A stretch of 64,000 nucleotides of DNA from positions 1 to 64,000 of the forward strand of contig JAJFKT010000004.1 in assembly GCA_021773075.1 (NCBI GenBank). The letters run 5' to 3'. A program made the position numbers and the translations under genes. Below, in pieces: positions 17,088-25,047 of the stretch; the first letter of the stretch is position 1, and each line of letters starts with the position of its first letter. Source of the stretch: Woeseiaceae bacterium. Its GTDB lineage: Bacteria > Pseudomonadota > Gammaproteobacteria > Steroidobacterales > Woeseiaceae. The notes beneath the pieces were generated by a model. It had not been told where the DNA came from. It saw nothing but the letters and a program-made list of their open reading frames with translations, and did no database searches.

Positions 17088-18572
17088 CTATACTTCGCAA
17101 AGTGGAAAATAGATTTTTATCGTTGTCCCGACGTCCACCTCACTCGTGACAACGATTTCTCCCTCGTGTTTCGCAACTATACCGTGCACAACAGACAGCC
17201 CCAGTCCCGTTCCTTCACCGACCTCTCGCGTCGTGAAAAATGGGTCAAATATTCTTTCAATAGTGGCCGCGTCCATTCCCTCGCCAGAATCGGCTACTGC
17301 AAGCATCGCGTAGTTACCTGCAACCAATCGTGGATGCTGCTCCGCAAATTCCGGAGTAACACTGCAAGCTTCCAGATTTACGCTAATTAACCCACCCCCT
17401 TTCGACATGGAGTGAAACGCATTGCTGCACAGGTTGACGATCAGCTGCTGAATTTCGTTTGAGTTACAGACCAACGGTCCGATCGGCCCTTCCATATGCA
17501 GTCGAATTTCTATGCTAGCCGGAATCAATGCCCGAACCATCGACATTGCCTCATCAATAAATGGGGCTATATCGTCAATTACATCCATCGCCTCGCCCGA
17601 CGGCCGACCAAAGGTAAGAATTTGTTCACTAAGTCCCTTTGCTCGATGGGCTAGTTTCAGGACCCGTTCGAGATTCGGCCTGACAGGACTATCACTGGGG
17701 AGGTCTTCCAGTGCCAGATCGGTGTACAAGAGCATTGGCAGCAATACATTATTAAATTCATGAGCGACGCCGCCAGCGAGAGTGCCAATCGACTGCAGAC
17801 GATGCATGTGTCGCAAATGAACTTCTGCTTTCCGTCGTTCAGCCTCTGCTACCTCGCGACTTCGAATTTCTTCTTCCAGCCTGTCATTGACACCTACAAG
17901 CGTACTCCGCATGTGCTCAAGATCACGAGTAAGTTCACTGATCTCAAAAATATCACTACTAACAGACATCTTCCTTGAGTAGTCGCCCGACGCAATCTGG
18001 CGACTATCGTGCCGAAGCCGTCGCAAGGGCTTTGATAGCAGAGTGCTCAAAATTACAACCAGAACCACGGTCAGGACTAAGTAAATCAACACAAATCGGA
18101 GGATCGACACTCGCGCGCTCTCAATTTCAAGCAGCGTTGGCAATTCGTCGAACCCGAGCTCGAGAACGGCGGACCATTCACCCATTTGCACGGGAGTCGA
18201 TATGTAATAGACATCATCTCCGTTCTCGCCGAAATTGAAGTCCTCAACGAAACTATCGGCGTCATCATGGCCCATAAGCGTACTTAGCAATTGGCGATCG
18301 CCCATATTCAACGCCGCATGGACACAACGACCTCCGAGAATAGAGCTATCAAGGCCAGCCACGATATCGGACTCCGATATCAGACCATCGTCAGCCAGCA
18401 AGGCGTCAGCAAACACTCGTGAGTAGATGCGGACGTGGTCGACGAACCCGTCCTCCTGAAAGTCCCTTACTACGGTAAGCAAGCCATAGGACAGCATCGG
18501 GAGCAGCACTGCGTGAATAACTAATACCGCAAATACCATCCTAAAGGAGATAGATTTCAGGTCTCTTGCCAT
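17088..18572 (-). CDS. Membrane sensor histidine kinase with periplasmic sensor and HAMP domain
   Basis: The protein has 494 residues. Transmembrane helices at ~10-33 and ~152-176 flank a ~120-residue periplasmic sensor region. A HAMP domain follows (LLSKPLRRLRHDSRQIASGDY), then a coiled coil. The HisKA region has its His near residue 270 (AGGVAHEFNNVLLP), and the HATPase domain has SNAFHSM, DSGEGMD and TGLGLSVVHGIV. It is flanked by a stand-alone receiver downstream and by the PBP-like gene upstream, which it overlaps by 16 nt. The PBP-like protein may present a ligand to its sensor domain. Confidence 0.92.
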   Translation of the reverse strand: MARDLKSISFRMVFAVLVIHAVLLPMLSYGLLTVVRDFQEDGFVDHVRIYSRVFADALLADDGLISESDIVAGLDSSILGGRCVHAALNMGDRQLLSTLMGHDDADSFVEDFNFGENGDDVYYISTPVQMGEWSAVLELGFDELPTLLEIESARVSILRFVLIYLVLTVVLVVILSTLLSKPLRRLRHDSRQIASGDYSRKMSVSSDIFEISELTRDLEHMRSTLVGVNDRLEEEIRSREVAEAERRKAEVHLRHMHRLQSIGTLAGGVAHEFNNVLLPMLLYTDLALEDLPSDSPVRPNLERVLKLAHRAKGLSEQILTFGRPSGEAMDVIDDIAPFIDEAMSMVRALIPASIEIRLHMEGPIGPLVCNSNEIQQLIVNLCSNAFHSMSKGGGLISVNLEACSVTPEFAEQHPRLVAGNYAMLAVADSGEGMDAATIERIFDPFFTTREVGEGTGLGLSVVHGIVAKHEGEIVVTSEVDVGTTIKIYFPLCEV

Positions 18573-19021
18573 AACACTCTGATTATTTTCACTTGCGGAT
18601 CAGCTTCGGCATCATTTTTCCACATATAGGTTATCGACGACGACGCACTACCGAGTATATCCAACAGCTCAGCTCTGTCGTTCACCTCTTCCGGGCGCGG
18701 CGTTCCGAATTTAAGGAGCAATGAAATTAGTCGCCTGTCGTAAGATCGGCGGGACATTGCCATGACAGACTGCAAGAATATCTCATCGAGATGTTCGTCA
18801 TCGTGCCGCCGCACGGCTCGAACGGTCCTGCCATTTAGGGTGACCGAAATTCCAAGATATGCTTTGCGAATTTCCAGAGAATTTATGCTCGTAATAGGGC
18901 TGTCCTTGCCGGTAACGAGTACAACGGCGGTATCGGCCACCGCCGTATTAAGCGCTGACATCAACACGACCGATACCAGTAATTGTGAAATATGACATTT
19001 CACGGAAATACGGTACTCCAT
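18557..19021 (-). CDS. Small periplasmic substrate-binding-protein-like (PstS-like) protein
   Basis: The protein has 154 residues with a signal peptide (~1-29, ending TAVAD). The rest matches the short phosphate-ABC-transporter substrate-binding-like family: VVLVTGKDSPITSINSLEIR, AYLG, then F-LQSVMAMSRRSYDRRL, and a Trp-containing C-terminal region. It is about half the length of true PstS and no ABC transporter genes are near, so a sensory or accessory role is more likely than transport. It overlaps the kinase gene (16 nt) and the barrel gene (22 nt), which shows tight coupling. Confidence 0.75.
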   Translation of the reverse strand: MEYRISVKCHISQLLVSVVLMSALNTAVADTAVVLVTGKDSPITSINSLEIRKAYLGISVTLNGRTVRAVRRHDDEHLDEIFLQSVMAMSRRSYDRRLISLLLKFGTPRPEEVNDRAELLDILGSASSSITYMWKNDAEADPQVKIIRVLWQET

Positions 19022-20127
19022 TGAATACGCAGTTCTTTGAAGTTGTCGTGGTCGAAATTGGCACCTTGCGTACTGGTATCGGCAACCTCCAGCGTCAATG
19101 CTTGAGAATCAGCAAATTCCCAACGAACGCCAGCCATGGTGCGGTGTGCTATGAAATCAGGCAACAATTGTAAATACAGCGAATGGTCCTCGCCGAAGCC
19201 AATTTCTGTCCGACCGAAAATCGTCCAGTTTGGTCTCGCAGAGTATTCACCCTGCACGTACCCAAGTACGAAATCGTCGTTCGCGCGGCGGTCGCCGTAC
19301 AAGAGATCAAAATCGAAATAGACCCAATTTGAAGACAGGCGCCAGTCAGCCCAATGCCAGTTCAGAAACGCACCAATCGTTGTTTGGTGAATACTCTGCA
19401 AATCTGCAATTGTCGGAGTCGATAACGGATCAACAACAATTTCATTGTAGGCGGTCGCAATACCGATTTGGTTCATCGACAAAACGTCGGGGCGATAGAC
19501 CAAACGACCGCTGATTGCCAAGTCATGTCCGGACTCGGGATCGAGGAGGTCAAATGGCCTCAGCTCATTGTCCGCAAACTTTGGAGCCAAACCGGCAGCC
19601 AGCCCAAGGTTTAGTGCGGATTGTCCATTGAGTGAGAATTCGTGCTGCAGCCACGCTCCGGTGATATGTGACGGCATTGGTCCACTTTCATCTTCCCACT
19701 CTTCGAGCCCGGGTCGACTAATACTGGTCTGCATAAACTGGCCATGATGGTATTCCGTCGTCCAGTAATTCGAAATCGAATGAAACCGACCGAACCACAA
19801 CATCGTACGATCATCTACCTGCCACGCTAGCTGGAATCTCTCAAGCTCACTTTCGCTATCGGACCAAATATACTCACCGAGAAATCGGAACCGGTCACTA
19901 CTGCGCGAAAAGAGAATATCGGCCGTCGCTCGATTGTCAGTTCCGTCGAACGCTGGGTCGTCGGACGAGAACATTTGGAATCGCTCGAGGCTAAGGAACA
20001 GCAACAGGTCGTTTTGCGATTCTGCCTTGGCTGGCGGACCCAGTATGCACACTACCAGGAGTAATAAATTCACAGTTATTTTCCAACACTGTCGGCAGCA
20101 TGAAGTATTTTCTCGGCTGTTGATCAT
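19000..20127 (-). CDS. Outer-membrane beta-barrel protein (porin-like)
   Basis: The protein has 375 residues from the ATG at 20127, chosen because AGAGGT lies 6 nt upstream and the signal peptide (hydrophobic VNLLLLVVCILGPPAKA) fits from here; the frame stays open to 20172. After cleavage the chain is rich in alternating aromatic/polar strands (RFRFLGEYIW, FQLAWQVDDRTMLWFGRF, WRLSSNWVYFDFDLLYGDR) and ends in a C-terminal aromatic region (IQWSTVFP), as in outer-membrane barrels. It is the first gene of the barrel / PBP-like / kinase / receiver cassette. I infer ligand entry or surface sensing; the substrate is unknown. Confidence 0.8.
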   Translation of the reverse strand: MINSRENTSCCRQCWKITVNLLLLVVCILGPPAKAESQNDLLLFLSLERFQMFSSDDPAFDGTDNRATADILFSRSSDRFRFLGEYIWSDSESELERFQLAWQVDDRTMLWFGRFHSISNYWTTEYHHGQFMQTSISRPGLEEWEDESGPMPSHITGAWLQHEFSLNGQSALNLGLAAGLAPKFADNELRPFDLLDPESGHDLAISGRLVYRPDVLSMNQIGIATAYNEIVVDPLSTPTIADLQSIHQTTIGAFLNWHWADWRLSSNWVYFDFDLLYGDRRANDDFVLGYVQGEYSARPNWTIFGRTEIGFGEDHSLYLQLLPDFIAHRTMAGVRWEFADSQALTLEVADTSTQGANFDHDNFKELRIQWSTVFP

Positions 20128-20482
20128 TAGACCTCTCATCCAAGTTGCGCGGGCCAGGACGGCAAAACGCACAATCTTTTGATTTTCATAGTGTTGCTTA
20201 CGCCGCCCGAATTCTTGCTCTTACTAATTTCCCAGCCTCGACGCAATAAGCAAATGGGGGTTACTCCCTAATTGCGGCAGCATTAAACCCTACCTTTTCC
20301 AGTTTTGGGCGATTAATCGTCGATTCGCTAGTCTAAAAAGAAGGCATTCACCGTATTTCATCGGAGCGAAGCAATGATTTACATTCATGCCAAAGCGGAA
20401 CCATTTCAGTACGGCTATCGTGTAGAAAAGAGTCGACGCACAATTATCGGATGCGTCGTTGTTGCAGTTCTCGGAGAAGTCC
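20128..20482. promoter_or_regulatory. Divergent intergenic region of the barrel cassette and a winged-helix gene
   Basis: The 355-bp gap holds no convincing gene. It contains TAGGGAGTAACCC on the minus strand (20258-20270), similar to the inverted repeat in front of the copper-oxidase operon, and a perfect palindrome CGATTAATCG at 20310-20319. Either could be an operator for the cassette or for the winged-helix gene. Confidence 0.45.
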
Positions 20483-20830
20483 ATGACGGATGATTCACCA
20501 GCCAAGAATGATTCGATTTCCGGGCAGTCGGCCGAGTTTTTTATTAGTAACGATGACTCACTGACATCGCTCTTGTTAAACCACGGTATCAAGGTCCGCG
20601 ACTTTATCATACTGTCTTTTTTATCCGATCAGGGACCAATGAGTGTCGTTCGACTCGCGAGAGTTGTTGGGCTTGAACCGGAAAAAACGCTTAGAGGACT
20701 AAAACGTCTATCCGCCGCAAATTTGGTTCAACGTGATCCAGCGACCAATAATGACGTCCTCGATTCGACCGCCAGACTGACAAGTCGTGGCCAGGAAATT
20801 GCGGCGCGGATCAGTAATCAGATTGAATAG
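20483..20830 (+). CDS. MarR-like winged-helix transcriptional regulator
   Basis: The protein has 115 residues from the ATG at 20483, with GGAG 9 nt upstream; a TTG start eight codons earlier is possible but less likely. The core (~35-110) reads as a MarR-type winged helix: VRDFIILSFLSDQGPMSVVRLARVVG (helices 1-2), LEPEKTLRGLKRLSAANLVQRD (recognition helix and wing) and LTSRGQEIAARI (last helix). It is short for a MarR protein. It is divergent from the barrel/kinase cassette and could regulate it. Confidence 0.75.
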   Translation: MTDDSPAKNDSISGQSAEFFISNDDSLTSLLLNHGIKVRDFIILSFLSDQGPMSVVRLARVVGLEPEKTLRGLKRLSAANLVQRDPATNNDVLDSTARLTSRGQEIAARISNQIE

Positions 20831-20868
20831 GCTGGTTCGCAGCGACGAATATTGGGTGGCTTACTTAA

Positions 20869-21174
20869 ATGGCGGAGAGAATCACTGCTTTGTTTGTAAA
20901 ACACATCAAACGTCCGGGTAAATTCGGTGACGCGGCAACCGAATATCTACAGGTACACTCGTCGACCCGAAAAACAAAAAGCGACCGTGTCACCAAGTCA
21001 TGGATTTTTCGCTACTCACGTTTTGGCAAAGAGACCTGGCTGGGACTCGGCCCGTATCCGGACGTGACGCTCGCAAAAAAAAAGGGGGGGCGGCAAAGCC
21101 ACCCCCTCAATGTACTCAGACCAAAGCCTGATTCTAGTCTTCTCCCGGCGGTGCCGATGACGTGCGGAACGTAG
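20869..21174 (+). pseudogene. N-terminal remnant of a phage-type integrase
   Basis: The first ~70 residues match the Arm-binding N-terminal domain (DUF4102 type) of prophage and island integrases: IKRPGKFGDAATEYLQV, then SWIFRYSRFGKETWLGLGPYPDVTLA. After VTLAKKK the reading frame enters the terminator of the convergent cytochrome gene and the rest (~30 residues) is unrelated. No catalytic domain remains, whereas a full protein would have about 400 residues. It is a relic of an earlier integration. Its start codon lies in ATGGCGGAGAG, which shares 10 bp with the tRNA-Ser 3' end used by the island at 24.9-33.3 kb. Confidence 0.75.
21075..21106 (-). terminator. Rho-independent terminator of the octaheme cytochrome gene
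   Basis: Read on the minus strand: stem GGGGGTGGC, loop TTT, stem GCCGCCCCC, followed by a further two C and nine T. The stem is 21106-21098 paired with 21094-21086. It lies 28 nt after the stop codon of the cytochrome gene. Confidence 0.92.
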
Positions 21175-23473
21175 CGTGGCACTTGCCGCAGGCGTTTGGC
21201 TGATCCGTGCCAGGCTGGATCTTAACCACATCAAACACGTGGCTCGAGGCATCGCCTTCGATCCTGAGGCCGTCGGGATCGTCAAACCACGTTGCACTCT
21301 TGGCGGTCTTGGTCATGTGGCAAGACGTGCAGCGTCCTACCGGGCCCTCGCCGAACTGATAGTTCTCCGGAATAACCGAATCCCCGGGCTGGTACGGCGA
21401 CAGCGGCATTCCTGCGCGTTCACCACTATGGACGTTGACCGCCTGCTCTACCAGATCCGATGCCGACATCTGTTCCGTCGGAGTCGGCGCCAATGGCACC
21501 TCGTTCTTATCGACGCTGCCGCCGTTGGCCGTATGGTAGACGGCGATGTCATCGAGCGCCAGTGTCGCGAACGAACCGTGCGATGCGTGACAGCTTAGGC
21601 AGCGGACGTTGGACATGTTCGCCTGATCGTTATTGCCAAAGACAAACTCGTTGCCGTCGAAATCTTCGTTCGTGAACTGGAACGGACCGCCTTTGCCGCT
21701 GTGCGGAGAGTGACAGTCATAGCAGGTCAGGATCTCAAACGGATTGTCGATGTGCGTCGATTTCAGGAAGTCATTGTACTGCTGGTGATGCTTCACTGAA
21801 TATCCAGAAGACCACAATCCCGGATTCTGGAAGTAGTAGCCTTCCGGCGAATCGATCGCATTGTAGTCCAGCTTGTGAATCCCGGCGACAAAGTTGCCAT
21901 CAAATTCGGCGACGTCGCTGCGCCATGGGAAGCTGAACGCAGCGCCCGCGACAGGAGGTTCCGAACCACGGCTGTGGCATTGCCCGCAAAGCTCCCGGCT
22001 ACCTTGAGCAGTAAGATGATTCGGATTGACTATCTTGGTTGGGTCACCGCCCCCACCGAGATGGTCGCTACCAGGTCCGTGACATTTCTGACAACCAATA
22101 CGATAGTCCACCGCGGAGTACTCGGTGACATTGCCAGCCGCATCTGCGGTGAGCGAAGTGCCAGCCTCGTGGCAACCGGAGCATTTTTTGGAATACGTTC
22201 TGCCTTGCGTGTACCAGTTGTTGTTGTGGTAAGAAACCCACGCGCCGGTCCGCTGGTTGTACTGGATCGGCGAAAGCAGCATGTCTTCGCAGGTCTGGGT
22301 GGTATCCCAGCCGACCCAGGTCGGCTTCGGTGGTTTAAGAAAGCCCTCCGGACTCGTCGGCGAGCAGCCGCCAACAACATCGCCAATGTTGAACATATAA
22401 CGCTGTTTCCACGTGCCGTGCAGGCCGGTAGCTTCACCACGATCCTGGAGGACTGCAAGCTCGCCCGCTGCGCTACCCGGACCGCCGTAGGTCGAATACA
22501 CGGTAACAAACGTGTCGACAGCTTCGTTCGCACCATCGTCGTTGCCGTCGATGAGGATTTCAAAACGAAGAGCTGGGCTGTCGTTGCAGGTACGGACATA
22601 GGCGTCGTGGCTGGGCGTCAATGACGAATCTTCCGTCACGTCATTGGCGTCTACACCAGTGTCAGCCCATGCGCTGCAGTTACCCGCTCCGGGATCGGCG
22701 GGCCAGCCGGTCGCATCCATCTCGACGAGAGAGCGTTCGACCACGCGATAGTGGCCGGAATTCTGCCAGGCGGCAACCAAACCGGGTGACATAGCGCCAT
22801 GGCAGGCTACGCAGAGGTCGTTTGACACGAAAGTTGCGTCGTCTGCAGGTCGGCCCGATAACGCGATTTCTACGTTCTCACCCGGGCTGATGGAACGGCG
22901 CGTCCCGCCTTCCAGTAAACTGACGCCGGCTGGTGGTTCGACCGAAAGGAATGAGCGTACAACCGAGTCGAGTTGAAAGTCGCCGTTGACATCCGTCAAG
23001 GCAGACACGCTTCCCGGCGTAGATACGGTTGCACCTTCTACGGGGTCGGGCAGCCCATCGTTGTCACCGTCAGGGCCGATGACTTTGCCGGTGATCGTAC
23101 CCGGAACGCCACTCAAGGACATCGACACGTCCGTGGTTGCTCCTGCGGCGACACCGACATTGGATTGCGAGGATGTGATGCTACCGAGGGTCGCCGTCAC
23201 GTCATAGACACCAATAGCGACACCCGTCAGGGATGCAACACCGCTGGCATCGGTGTCAGCGGTCGTGCTCGCCGGATTCGTCGACACCGTTGCGCCCTCG
23301 ACGGCATTGCCCCCGGAGGTCACAGTAACGCTTATGGTGCCGGTATCGACAGCGTCCTGGCCATCGGCTCCGGAAGCACCAGCAGCGCCGGCGGCACCGT
23401 CACTACCGTCGCAAGCCGCAACAAAAAAAACACTTGCCGCCAAGAGCAGCAAGCGCCGGAATACGTTATTCAT
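21134..23473 (-). CDS. Octaheme c-type cytochrome lipoprotein
   Basis: The protein has 779 residues. The lipoprotein signal ends in FFVAAC (Cys near 21). It is followed by a short collagen-like run of GxA/GxD triplets, then ~170 residues of carboxypeptidase-regulatory/Ig-like beta domains (GAVTVSGGN..VEGATVSTNP type). From ~220 on there are eight CxxCH heme motifs: CVACH, CSGCH, CQKCH, CGQCH, CYDCH, CLSCH, CTSCH and CGKCH. Several extra His residues could be distal ligands. Surface-tethered multiheme cytochromes carry electrons across or outside the envelope. This gene stands alone, with a good Shine-Dalgarno (GGGAGATGG) and its own terminator. A link to the copper-oxidase system rests on proximity. 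Confidence 0.92.
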   Translation of the reverse strand: MNNVFRRLLLLAASVFFVAACDGSDGAAGAAGASGADGQDAVDTGTISVTVTSGGNAVEGATVSTNPASTTADTDASGVASLTGVAIGVYDVTATLGSITSSQSNVGVAAGATTDVSMSLSGVPGTITGKVIGPDGDNDGLPDPVEGATVSTPGSVSALTDVNGDFQLDSVVRSFLSVEPPAGVSLLEGGTRRSISPGENVEIALSGRPADDATFVSNDLCVACHGAMSPGLVAAWQNSGHYRVVERSLVEMDATGWPADPGAGNCSAWADTGVDANDVTEDSSLTPSHDAYVRTCNDSPALRFEILIDGNDDGANEAVDTFVTVYSTYGGPGSAAGELAVLQDRGEATGLHGTWKQRYMFNIGDVVGGCSPTSPEGFLKPPKPTWVGWDTTQTCEDMLLSPIQYNQRTGAWVSYHNNNWYTQGRTYSKKCSGCHEAGTSLTADAAGNVTEYSAVDYRIGCQKCHGPGSDHLGGGGDPTKIVNPNHLTAQGSRELCGQCHSRGSEPPVAGAAFSFPWRSDVAEFDGNFVAGIHKLDYNAIDSPEGYYFQNPGLWSSGYSVKHHQQYNDFLKSTHIDNPFEILTCYDCHSPHSGKGGPFQFTNEDFDGNEFVFGNNDQANMSNVRCLSCHASHGSFATLALDDIAVYHTANGGSVDKNEVPLAPTPTEQMSASDLVEQAVNVHSGERAGMPLSPYQPGDSVIPENYQFGEGPVGRCTSCHMTKTAKSATWFDDPDGLRIEGDASSHVFDVVKIQPGTDQPNACGKCHATFRTSSAPPGED

Positions 23474-23856
23474 GACCCATCTCCCATGTCGTTCGTGGTA
23501 TCAACTATCCCGTCGCAAGAACCCAACAACAGAGGGATGGCCGATTACTGATTATGCTGAACTTGTCCGCTCAGCAAGACACTGACATTCGTCAGTCTTG
23601 ACCGGGGACATCGCTGTGGATAACACCTATATTAGAGGCGTACTCCTGGTCGACGCGCCGTGTGGCAAGATGCGTATCCAGGTTTGGGGATTTAGAAATG
23701 CTGGGCCATCGGGGGGCACGAACTCCTAACTAATCGAAGTTTGGGCGCGGTAACTACATATCTCTTCGGAACGTCGAATAAAGGCATTACTGGGTCTTCG
23801 GCATCACCGGAACAGATATTCTGGGCAACCTCGCATACTTGCGAAAGGAGGAGCAC
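23474..23856. promoter_or_regulatory. Divergent intergenic region, cytochrome gene and a small secreted-protein gene
   Basis: These 383 bp must hold the promoters of both neighbours. CTGACATTCGTCAG (about 23581-23594) is a short inverted repeat. I saw no gene, no clear promoter pair and no copy of the GGGTG/ACCC motif found in the other promoter regions. Confidence 0.4.
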
Positions 23857-24246
23857 GTGAGAACATTGACGTTAACTGCAATTTTGTTTTTCAGTTTCTC
23901 AGCACTGGCTGAGCGGACCGTAACGTGGGTTCCGGTTGAGGACTATACGGACCTTAGCAAGTCGATTATCGAACACTCCGAACTAAAGGACCCTTTCAGC
24001 GCACGATTTCGCCATGTACATAAAAAGGTCGTCACTGGCATGGAAGATAAACCCGACACCTACGTCTGGTGTGGTGACATAGCGGCGAAGAACTCGCACG
24101 GGGCCTATGGCGGCTTCGCTCCTTTCGCTCTTGCCAAATCCGGGAGATTTAATCTGGGTGGCAAAAATGACAAGCATGGGTTTAACATCATCTTAGTCCG
24201 TGGCCTCTGTGGTGACGCACCCAACTGGGCATGGGGCAGGAATTAG
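23857..24246 (+). CDS. Small secreted protein of unknown function
   Basis: The protein has 129 residues from the GTG at 23857, chosen because AAGGAGGAG lies just upstream and a clean signal peptide (MRTLTLTAILFFSFSALAE) starts there. The mature part has two Cys (WCGD and LCGD) that could form a disulfide, plus GGFAPFA and a Gly/Asn-rich end. I do not recognise the family. It lies left of the tRNA-Ser island boundary. Confidence 0.65.
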   Translation: MRTLTLTAILFFSFSALAERTVTWVPVEDYTDLSKSIIEHSELKDPFSARFRHVHKKVVTGMEDKPDTYVWCGDIAAKNSHGAYGGFAPFALAKSGRFNLGGKNDKHGFNIILVRGLCGDAPNWAWGRN

Positions 24247-24367
24247 ACAATGAGCGGTATGCTCAACCTGCACATCGGACGGACCAGGACGGCCTTCGAT
24301 GTGCGATATCCGGAAACTGGAAACCAACGCTCAGAGTAGTGCTCCATATCTGAGCTAGTCGAAGCGA

Positions 24368-24751
24368 ATGGACAAAGAACCAGATTGGCTACCACCCGGA
24401 GCCGCGAAGCCAACATCTAAATCAGGGAACAAATCGCCTGAGTTTCTTGGCTATTCGATTTGGGAGTGGGTTATCCCAGCCGTGATTGGTGTCGTGTTTC
24501 TGATCTGGTTCTATGGTAGAGAATCTGGACCTGTGGAAGTCGATCTGACAATTGAATCACACGGCACCTGTCGGAGAGCAATCGCGGATCAATTCGTTGG
24601 CGTATCGTCGGTTATCGTTAAGGGCGTGAACGAAACCGACAACGGAATGCTCGTGCACATGTCAGCGACATTGACGGGTGGAACTCAAACAAACTTGAAT
24701 TGCTGGACCAAAAAAGATGGTTCGCTAGATGAGATTCGGCTAGCTGAGTAA
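24368..24751 (+). CDS. Single-pass membrane protein of unknown function
   Basis: The protein has 127 residues. A Pro/Ser/Lys-rich cytoplasmic N-terminus (~1-28) is followed by one transmembrane helix (~31-50, WEWVIPAVIGVVFLIWFYG) and an ~75-residue exported domain with two Cys (GTCRRA, LNCWTK). I recognise no family. It is 121 nt from the preceding small secreted gene on the same strand, so co-transcription is possible. Confidence 0.55.
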   Translation: MDKEPDWLPPGAAKPTSKSGNKSPEFLGYSIWEWVIPAVIGVVFLIWFYGRESGPVEVDLTIESHGTCRRAIADQFVGVSSVIVKGVNETDNGMLVHMSATLTGGTQTNLNCWTKKDGSLDEIRLAE

Positions 24752-24928
24752 CGAATACATACAGGACCACACGATTGGTCGAACGGGCGAAGGTGGCTTG
24801 GAGGCTTCGGAAGGCTGTGTAGTGAACCCTGCAGAGATTAATCTACAGGAGGAGCGGATGAGATTCTCTTCTCACACTTGTACCTATGGAGAGCTGGAGA
24901 CCCTAGTAACTATGCGATCTACAGAAGC

Positions 24929-24948
24929 TGGCGGAGAGGGCGGGATTC
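24929..24948. repeat. Left attachment site (att), direct repeat of the tRNA-Ser 3' end
   Basis: TGGCGGAGAGGGCGGGATTC is identical to 33253-33272 inside tRNA-Ser. The match continues as CGAAC versus GAAC after one extra C. It is the expected duplication left by site-specific integration into the 3' end of a tRNA gene. Confidence 0.88.
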
Positions 24949-25009
24949 CGAACAGATCACGCCTGAAACGCTGAAAGTACGGTACAGTGCGGCTTTCAGC
25001 CACTTCGCG

Positions 25010-25028
25010 TGTACCAAACCGTGTACCA
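25010..25028 (+). promoter_or_regulatory. Paired heptamers TGTACCA (candidate arm-type integrase sites, left)
   Basis: TGTACCA occurs at 25010-25016 and 25022-25028, 12 bp apart, ~62 bp inside the left attachment site and just before the integrase start. The right end of the island has the same spacing in the opposite orientation (33179-33197). Confidence 0.5.
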
Positions 25029-25047
25029 GAAACCGTCAGCACACCCC

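Noticed and set aside
18557..19021. PstS phosphate-transport component
   Set aside because: About half the length of PstS and no pstCAB genes nearby; kept as PBP-like only.
24858..24974. 38-codon open frame with a strong GGAGGAG upstream, crossing the left attachment site
   Set aside because: It runs through the tRNA-derived repeat, so its C-terminal half is a by-product of integration. No recognisable protein.
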